This document shows, one piece after another, positions 57,394-64,000 of a stretch of DNA of 64,000 nucleotides. Source of the stretch: Irpex lacteus (Eukaryota; Basidiomycota; Agaricomycetes; Polyporales; Irpicaceae); assembly GCA_001986395.2 (NCBI GenBank), contig MQVO02000003.1, forward strand, positions 1,860,001 to 1,924,000, given 5' to 3'. Positions within the stretch are counted from its first letter, which is position 1; every line of letters begins with the position of its first letter. Below the pieces are notes generated by a model. The model was not told where the DNA came from. It saw nothing but the letters and a program-made list of their open reading frames with translations, and made no database searches. The position numbers and the translations under genes are program-made.

Positions 57394-59776
57394 ATGGCCA
57401 CCAAGGAACTGAAGCAGTTTTCGAGAGAGGAGGTCGCAAAAGTGAGCATACTAACTGACGTTCTCCTTATTACTACTGACTGTTCGATTAGCACAACACC
57501 CCAGATGATTTGGTTAGTGTAGCACCCATAGTGTGTATTGCATGTCACTAACTCAATGCTGTTCTCTCCCGCAGTGGGTCATTATCGATGCGAAAGTGTA
57601 CAACCTTTCGCGGTTCAAAGATATGCACCCAGGTGGTGTAGCTGTCTTACTTGACGAGGAGATTCGTAAGTGGAGCTTCAGAGAGCGAAGACAGGAATTT
57701 GAAGCAATGACCTTTCTCCCTTTGTATAGCTGGCCAAGACGTTACCGAGGCGTTCTATTCGCTCCATCGACATGAAGTACTGCAAAAGGCCCAATTCAAG
57801 AGATTGCAAATAGGTAAAATCCAGGGAGAGGAGCCAGTCATTGTCTCGCAAACTCGCGGCCAACTGAGTACTATCCCCTACGCTGAGGCTACATGGCAAA
57901 CGAAAGGCTATTACAGCCCGTACTACAAGGAGGTCTGTACTTCACTTGATTCATGGAACTTTGTAATCTGACGTTACGACAGAGCCATCGGCAGTTGGCG
58001 AAAGCTATGCGCGAATTCGTGGACGATTACCTCATTGAAGATGCTCAGGTCAGTGTGCAGATGGTTGATATTATGAGCTCACATTTAACGATTACGACTA
58101 GCTTCACGAAGAGGATGGCAAGAGACCTAGCCAGCATGTCATTGATAAGATGGCGTAAGTCCCTATGCACCGTACGCCACCGTGCTGTTTCTGATCAATC
58201 CTCGTTAGTGAGCTGAATATTCACGCTATGCGAATGGGCCCTGGAAAGCATCTGAAAGGGAAGACGCTCATGGGTGGCATTATCACGCCCGAGGAGGTCA
58301 GTCTTCAGTTTTCCCCTCAATCTCGTGCTATACTCACGATTCCCATATGCACTGGCAGTTCGACTACTTCCATGAACTAGTTATCTCTCAAGAACTCGTT
58401 CGCTTCATGTCTCGTGGCTATGCTGATGGCCTCAACGGTGGTGTTGTGATTGGCTTGCCCGCAGTACTCAACTTCGGTCGCCCAGAGTTGAAGGCCCGGA
58501 TAGCGGAGGAGGTCCTCTCAGGGAAGAAGTTCATGTCATTGGCCATCTCTGAAGCGTTTGCCGGTAGTGACGTTCAAGGTCTTAAGACTACTGCCAAGAA
58601 GACCGAAGATGGCAAGTTCTGGATTATCAATGGTACGAAGAAGTGGATCACCAATGGACAGTGAGTACGAATCGGTTCTGTCATGCAATCCGATCCTGAC
58701 AAGCCATTTCAGCTTCTCAGATTAGTGAGTCCTTGGAATAAGTATCTTTGTGCCTGTTTAACATGTGTACAGCTTCACTGTCGGTTGCAAGACTGACAAT
58801 GGCTTTACTACGATCTTTGTTGAGCGTGGCGAAGGCATCGAAACGAAGCCTATCAAAACGTCGTACTCGTCAGCAGCAGGTACTTCGTACATTACAGTAA
58901 GCCCTGCCTCTATGCTTCTATTGATTCCTTCAATGCTCAAACTCACTCCCTACTAGTTCGACCATGTGAAGGTTCCTGTTGAAAACACCCTTGGTGCCGA
59001 GGGTCAGGGACTGTTCGTCATTCTCAGCAATTTCAACCACGAGCGATGGACTATGTGCTGTGCTTCAGCCAGAACACAGCGTTACATTATCGAAGAATGC
59101 TTGAAGTACAGTCATCCTTTTGTCTTCGGTACTGCCTTACCTGACGATTTCGTTTAGGTGGACCGCTCAGCGCAAGGCATTCGGCAAGCCCTTAAACAGT
59201 CTCGCAGTCATCCGTAGTAAATTAGCTGCCATGATTGCGCGTGCCGAAAGTGTACAAAGCTGGCTGGAGAACATAACCTACCAAATGACCCATATGGTAT
59301 GCTCTCCGTGATTATGGGACTATCCTACAACGCTGACCTCCTTCTGTAGAGCTACAAGGAACAGGCCACATACCTCGCTGGGTGAGTATTACGAGTGACT
59401 TGCTTTATCCGAGGCTGACCGTGTCTACAGACCCATTGGTCTTTTGAAGATGTACTCTACTCGATGCGCCCAAGACACTGCTCGTGATGCAGTGCAGATC
59501 TTCGGTGGGCGTGGTATTACGAAGACTGGCATGGGAAGAGTGATAGAGCATGTACGTCTAACCCGCTCACTCCTATCCAACCGTTGCTCACCAAGGTTAC
59601 TTGCATAGTACTACCGCACTGTTACGTTTGACTCTCTGCTCGGAGGTGGTAAGTGCAGTTTAGTGCGTACTTTTTGTTCGACTACTCACAATATTGCTTC
59701 TTCAGCTGAGGATGTTCTGGGCGACCTCGGCGTCCGTCAGGCGATCGCCAAGATGCCAAAGAATGCTCGACTATAA
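57394..59776 (+). CDS. Cytochrome b5-acyl-CoA dehydrogenase fusion
   Basis: Fungal flavoprotein that pairs an N-terminal heme domain with an acyl-CoA dehydrogenase, a layout used for fatty-acid or acyl-CoA oxidation. The cytochrome b5 part has the heme-ligand motif DMHPGGVAVLLDEE and the second His in EAFYSLHRHE. The ACAD part has the N-terminal helical domain (RQLAKAMREFVDDYLIEDAQ), a middle beta domain (MSLAISEAFAGSDVQGLKTT, INGTKKWITNG) and a C-terminal domain (ERWTMCCASARTQRYIIEEC, RKAFGKPLNSLAVIRSKLAA, DAVQIFGGRGITKTGMGRVI). The usual YEGT catalytic-Glu loop is replaced by FDSLLGGAEDVL. About a dozen exons join in frame. It ends KMPKNARL with no PTS1. Confidence 0.92.
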
Positions 59777-60578
59777 TGTTGCTGGTAGCAGTTGTTGTAT
59801 GATACGCTTTCTGTACCCTGTACATCTTCTGGCACGCGAATATACTGTACACACGCAAAAAACAAGAATTATGCAGCTTCCAGATGAAGCAGAGTGCTGA
59901 AAAATTCGTAATGCGGCATTGATATGAGGGTAGAACACGGAACGCCCTAGTAAAAGGCGAGGGCGTTGTCTGATTGCACTACCCTCTGCCGCTACTTGAT
60001 GTTAGGAGGTGTTCACAACTCCCGAGCAGTTTCTGGATTTTGTTCAACTCACGAGCACATGAGCGCCTAAAAACCACGTGCTGGGAATTTACCAGCCGGA
60101 CGAGAAGGTGTTCGTCAGAGGGCGCACTCGTCGGCTTCGCCACTGACCACCACGACCACCTCGCTCGACCTCACGACTCGACCTCGCCTCTCGACCCCTT
60201 CTCTCTGTATCTAAGTCCCGCACAAGTCTTACTCTCACTTCCGCTAATTCACCCACAGCTCGGCCGTAATTCTCCTGGCCTGCGCGCCGTATTGTCCTTG
60301 TATTTGGGCTAGAAAGGCACTTTAGGGCTAAAGACGGGGTCTAGGACTTCAAACCTTCCTGTATCAATATCTGCATGTAAGAGTTCACTGTTCACTGTCG
60401 GACGTGAACTTCCCCTACCTCGTAACTGAACCCCATTCTGACTGGTCCTGATCCTGTTGTCGCGCTCTCGCATCCTTGTCTTTCGATACTCAAAAAATCC
60501 TGTCATTTTCTGTACCCAGAAACAAAGACACGATTTTAATCAGCTGTATACTGTGCTGAGTCCGACAACCTGCCAAAC
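59777..60578. other. Intergenic region and long leader of the RRM gene
   Basis: No gene is seen. A 112-codon plus frame at 59974-60312 is CT-rich promoter/leader sequence rather than a protein. The stretch around 60160-60270 is a strong pyrimidine tract. Confidence 0.45.
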
Positions 60579-62097
60579 ATGGCTGAAGACGATTTTGATA
60601 TCTACGGCGAAGATGACGGCTTCACCACCAAGGGTCAAGTGGTGAGTTGTTGTCACTTTTTCACGGTGTAGGGACGCATATACTGACACTATACGCGAAG
60701 TCGCTTGAGGATTACGATGAGAACGCCACTCTAGAGGAGGTCCCAGAGGACTTGTCCACTGGCCCCGCAGTGGGCGAAAAGAGACAACGAGAGGAAGACG
60801 AAGAGCAAGAGCAACAGAACGGCAACCAGAACGGCAACAGCAGCACCAACCCTGCTGATACCGATACACAGACTGCGTCCAGTGGGAACACACGCAGTCC
60901 TAGCGCTCCTGCCACAGGCAATTACAATGTCAATGGTAATCTAAGCGCGAGTGGCGGGGTGGGTAGCCCAGCAAATGGAAATCAGGATGCGTTGTACATT
61001 GGAGACCTGCAGTGGGTAAGTGTCTATAACACAGGCAAAAGAAGTAAATCAATTGCTTACATTTGTGTATGTAGTGGACAACGGACGAAGATCTGCGCCA
61101 AATTGCCGCTAAACTTGGCGTGAACCTGGATCACAAAGACATCACATTCTCAGAGCACAAGGTGAACGGCAAGAGCAAAGGGTACATCTCCTATTTTATA
61201 GCATATATGCGGGCTAATCACACACAAACCCTTAGAATTGCATATATAGAATGTCACGGGTACGAAAACGCGGTGACCTTGAAGAACTGGTTCGATAACA
61301 AGTGAGTACTATATCTTAGTCGGAGCGGAAGCCATTCCTGACGCATATACAGTGACTTCCAGAACCGTCGGGCAAACGTATCTTTCACCAGTTCGGCGCA
61401 AGGCAACCCCTTCCGCACACTTCCCAAAGGTATGTTTTGAACTCTGTCATGTATTCCGACTCTGAAACAACCTCTTAACCGTATTCTAGAACCTCCCACT
61501 CGCGAACCTCGCCAACATCAGCAAGGCGCACCGATACCCACGTCGACCAGCGGTCCTATAGGTGGACGAGGCAACTTCCGTGGAGGTATGGGACACAACA
61601 CTCCCGTCAACAACAACATGATGGGTGGTATGGGTGGTATGCGCGGAGGGGGCATGGGAGGTGGGGGTATGATGCGTGGTGGAGGCATGGGCATGGGAGC
61701 CATGCCAATGGCAGGAATGGGCGTAGGTGGAATGGGGATGGTAGGAATGGGGATGGGCGGTATGGGTATGCCCGGTATGGGTATGGGAGGCATGGCCATG
61801 GGTAATATGGCTGGTGGATTTGGTGGTCGTGGTGGGGGTATGGTCCCTCAAGGGCCTAGAGGTGGCATGGGTGGTGGTGGATTCGGTGGTAGGGGAGGTA
61901 AGTCTTGATCTCTCTCGATTTTCGAGTTTGAACACTCACTATGTCTCCTGACAGGTATGCCAATGGGTGGCAGAGGTGGCTTTGGCGGTGGACACTTCAA
62001 CCCTGCCTTCATGGGTGCAGGAGGCCAGGGTGGCGGTGGAGGCTACGTCTCTGACGGTCCGAGAAAGAGACTGAGGATGGAAGACGGCAGTGGTTAA
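60579..62097 (+). CDS. RRM protein, CPSF6-like (cleavage factor Im 68-type)
   Basis: Probable mRNA 3'-end processing or splicing-related RNA-binding protein. The acidic N-terminus is [20 protein letters not shown], followed by a Glu/Gln/Asn-rich linker. The single RRM has RNP2-like ALYIGDLQW and RNP1-like GKSKGIAYIEC, with an intron between KG and IAYIEC, and [21 protein letters not shown]-terminal to it is a long Gly/Met-rich tract (61588-61900), then GGRGG motifs. It ends [15 protein letters not shown]. Acidic start plus RRM plus low-complexity tail matches CPSF6-type proteins, though the tail is Gly-Met- rather than Pro-rich and lacks a clear RS domain. Seven exons join in frame. Confidence 0.82.
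61612..61890 (+). repeat. Gly-Met coding low-complexity repeat
   Basis: Imperfect repeats of ggnatggg encode [14 protein letters not shown] sequence inside the RRM protein. The tract is probably an intrinsically disordered, condensate-prone segment. It generates long antisense open frames (His- or Pro-rich) that are not genes. Confidence 0.8.
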
Positions 62098-62781
62098 GCA
62101 CTGTCTCTTCATTGTCCTGGGGCACGAACGCCAGATGACAGTCACATTGCATCGTATCATCGCTTTCATTACTCATAACGCAGTTGTATTTCAATGTTAC
62201 CGCTCCTCTTTCCCTCAGCTTTTCCCCCTTTGCTATCCTACCAGTACCAAAAACACTTCTCCACGTCTGCATCGTTCATACACTCGCATTGTTCGTACAT
62301 ACAACGTCTTGTCGTGGACTAATCTCAAATTGCATAACGATACACACTCTCGATCTCATTGCATGTGTTCACGTCGACATCCGGGATATCACAAAGAATA
62401 TTGATTCCTCCAAACATCTAGGACGTATGCGACATGACGGATGCTATACAACAGCAGATGAATAAAGAGAGATGAGATATGCAAGTGTAGACGAGATGAG
62501 GCAGACTGATTGGAATCCTGACCTACACGACGGAACCTATATCAACCAGCAGAATATGATACGATACGATACGTGTGAATGAGAAGGACGGACAGTAAGA
62601 TGAAGTTGGGTAGCAATACAAGGAGCCGATGTGAGCAGACAAAGAAGCAATAAGTGTACGTTGAGGGTAAACTGGGATGAAGGAACCAAAACGAGGATCG
62701 GCATAGATCTGTCCGTTCATGCAACTAGCAGAAGAGGGGGCTCGTAAGATCCGTAGTTAGTAATGGAAGGGAGAGGCCAGT
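62098..62781. other. Tail-to-tail intergenic region
   Basis: The 3' flanks of the RRM gene (+) and SPT2 gene (-). A short tandem atgatacgata-cgata at 62555-62571 is noted; no gene is seen. Confidence 0.45.
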
Positions 62782-64000
62782 TTAGTAGCCACGACGCTCG
62801 CGCATCTCCTTCTCCTTGCGCTTCCTGCGTTTCTCCTCCTCGTGCCGTCGCTCTTCTTCCGCAGCGAGCTCGTCCTCCTTGCGCGCAAGTTTCATACTGC
62901 CAGAAAGGAAGAGTTGAGCATGAGCGGCAAAGTCACAGGTCAGGATATATGCGTATACACGAACCTGTACTTCTCCTCCCTCTCGACCTCGTCTGCTCCA
63001 GCTTCCATATCCTCATCGTCACTATAGACATCACGAGCAATATACGCATTACGATCCTTCCCGAACAACTTCCATATCTCGGCGCTGATGGAATTAGAAG
63101 CAGGGGCGGCCTGGGGACGCCTCTTCGGAGGGGGAGGGGAGTCACTGAGGGAGTCGGAGCGCTGTCTCTTCCGCATGGCAGACGGAGGCAGCTTCGACGA
63201 TGACTTCTGCGAAGACATCGAAGGTCGGGTAGGAGGTTTCTCGGAGGCGGAGGGTTTCTTGGAGGGATGCGGTTTCGAGGATGATCCGTTGGTGGGCAGG
63301 GATTTGTCGACAGGTCTGCCGTTGGACTTGACTTGAATACCAGTACCTTTGAACGGTGGCGGTTGTGACACGTGAAGCCGTGATACGGAGGAAGAGAGAG
63401 CGGCGGCTGAGAGCGGCTTCGACGAGGGGGCTTTGGAGTTCGTCACGGGAGGTGTAGTAGAATGTGACTTGGCGGGGCGAGATTCTTGCGATGGTCTCCT
63501 CTCAGGCGAGTTGCTACGAGAGGAGAACATGGACGAGGCCCGTGAAACCTCATTCGCTGAATCCGCCTTCGCCTTCTGCTTCCCGAACCAGTTGTCAAAC
63601 CCTTTCGCGTCCTCGCCCGAGAGCGTCTTCGCCGCCTTGGCCTTGGCGCGATCCTGCAGAATCTCGTCAATCGTCCTCGTATCACGCTTGTTCGTGTTCA
63701 GCTTGATAAGAGAAGGTGGCTCATGTGCCAGTCGCTCCTTGACGGAACGATACGTATTGGACGACGACGGACTGCCGCTGGCAGTAGAGTCGACAGCGCC
63801 ACCAGGCAGTCTCCTCCCCGCCTTCTTGTACGCGCCCCCGACCGACCGTTTCGCACCTCCCATACCGTAGTTGAGCTCCCTCTGCAGCCTCAGCTGCCGC
63901 TTCTCCTCACGCGTAAGAGCCCCGCCACCGCCCGAGTCCTCGTCATCTGACGTCGGCATCCGACTCCTCCTCTGCGCAGAACTCGAAGACGGGTACCCGT
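62782..64000 (-). CDS. SPT2: SPT2 chromatin protein (5' end outside window)
   Basis: Histone H3-H4-binding chromatin protein that acts in transcription elongation and nucleosome reassembly. The conserved C-terminal SPT2 region is clear: SNSISAEIWKLFGKDRNAYI, ARDVYSDDEDMEAGADEVE, then after a short intron SMKLARKEDELAAEEERR and a Lys/Arg/Glu helix ending EMRERRGY. Upstream is a long basic Ser/Pro/Lys-rich region (REEKRQLRLQRELNYGMGG; SDSPPPPKRRPQ). The frame is still open at 64000, so the start lies beyond the window; the ATG at 63959 is probably internal. All visible sequence is intact. Confidence 0.88.

Noticed and set aside
61486..61935. 149-codon minus-strand His/Thr-rich frame and a 93-codon Met/Pro/Ile frame over the same stretch
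   Set aside because: Both are antisense to the Gly-Met repeat of the RRM protein and show only repeat-driven composition.
63433..63870. 145-codon plus-strand frame opposite SPT2
   Set aside because: Antisense to the Ser/Pro/Lys-rich SPT2 exon, which ends in the conserved SPT2 region.

Overview
The window is nuclear DNA of a filamentous basidiomycete, most likely an Agaricomycete. I infer this from the dense layout, multi-exon genes with 35-65 nt GT-AG introns, a methanol-type alcohol oxidase, a cytochrome b5/acyl-CoA dehydrogenase fusion, and DUF6533 and DUF6534 membrane-protein families, which are typical of mushroom-forming fungi. No rRNA, tRNA, CRISPR array or prokaryotic operon is visible.

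Layout. 1-2880: no gene recognised. 2.9-5.9 kb: alcohol oxidase (+). 6.5-7.0 kb: small unknown protein (+). 7.35-9.1 kb: actin-related protein 3 (-). 9.46-10.57 kb: peroxisomal dienoyl-CoA isomerase ending in SKL (-). 11.65-13.56 kb: autophagy scaffold ATG17 (-), divergent from a tiny ORF (+, 13.7-14.1). 14.4-15.6 kb: LysM protein (+). 15.8-19.76 kb: VPS39/VAM6 (-). 20.2-23.2 kb: ankyrin-repeat protein (-). 24.2-26.6 kb: mRNA export factor MEX67 (-), divergent from an AT-hook/Myb-like protein (+, 27.3-29.6) and a second Myb/SANT-like protein (+, 30.1-32.2). 32.9-35.5 kb: Baeyer-Villiger-type flavin monooxygenase (+). 35.9-36.3 kb: small HVA1/TUDOR-like protein (-). 37.3-38.95 kb: DUF6533 membrane protein (+). 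39.2-40.4 kb: MIM1/TOM13 (-). 40.9-43.0 kb: DUF6534 membrane protein (-). 43.6-45.9 kb: DENND6/FAM116 protein (-). 47.1-52.4 kb: three tandem short-chain dehydrogenases (+). 53.8-54.5 kb: a TA-flanked inverted-repeat element (candidate MITE). 54.7-57.0 kb: unknown Ser-rich protein (+). 57.4-59.8 kb: cytochrome b5-acyl-CoA dehydrogenase (+). 60.6-62.1 kb: CPSF6-like RRM protein (+). 62.8-64.0 kb: SPT2 chromatin protein (-), 5' end outside the window.

The genes are mostly conserved housekeeping functions: vesicle tethering (VPS39, DENND6), actin nucleation (ARP3), autophagy (ATG17), mitochondrial import (MIM1), mRNA export and 3' processing (MEX67, CPSF6-like) and chromatin (SPT2). Scattered among them are peroxisomal or oxidative metabolism genes (alcohol oxidase, dienoyl-CoA isomerase, acyl-CoA dehydrogenase, BVMO, SDRs). 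No single gene cluster unites them.

Main observations. At least four conserved genes lose frame at short G/C runs where one extra base would restore it, which points to homopolymer undercalling in the assembly rather than pseudogenes. There is a three-copy SDR array in which two copies share a duplicated promoter block and one copy has Thr at the catalytic Ser position. There is a 676-bp candidate MITE with 22-nt perfect inverted repeats and TA duplications. A divergent promoter holds eight GTCAC pentamers in 107 bp. Three GC-AG introns and two 35-nt introns are supported by protein frame. All exon joins were made by eye; no alignment or search was run.
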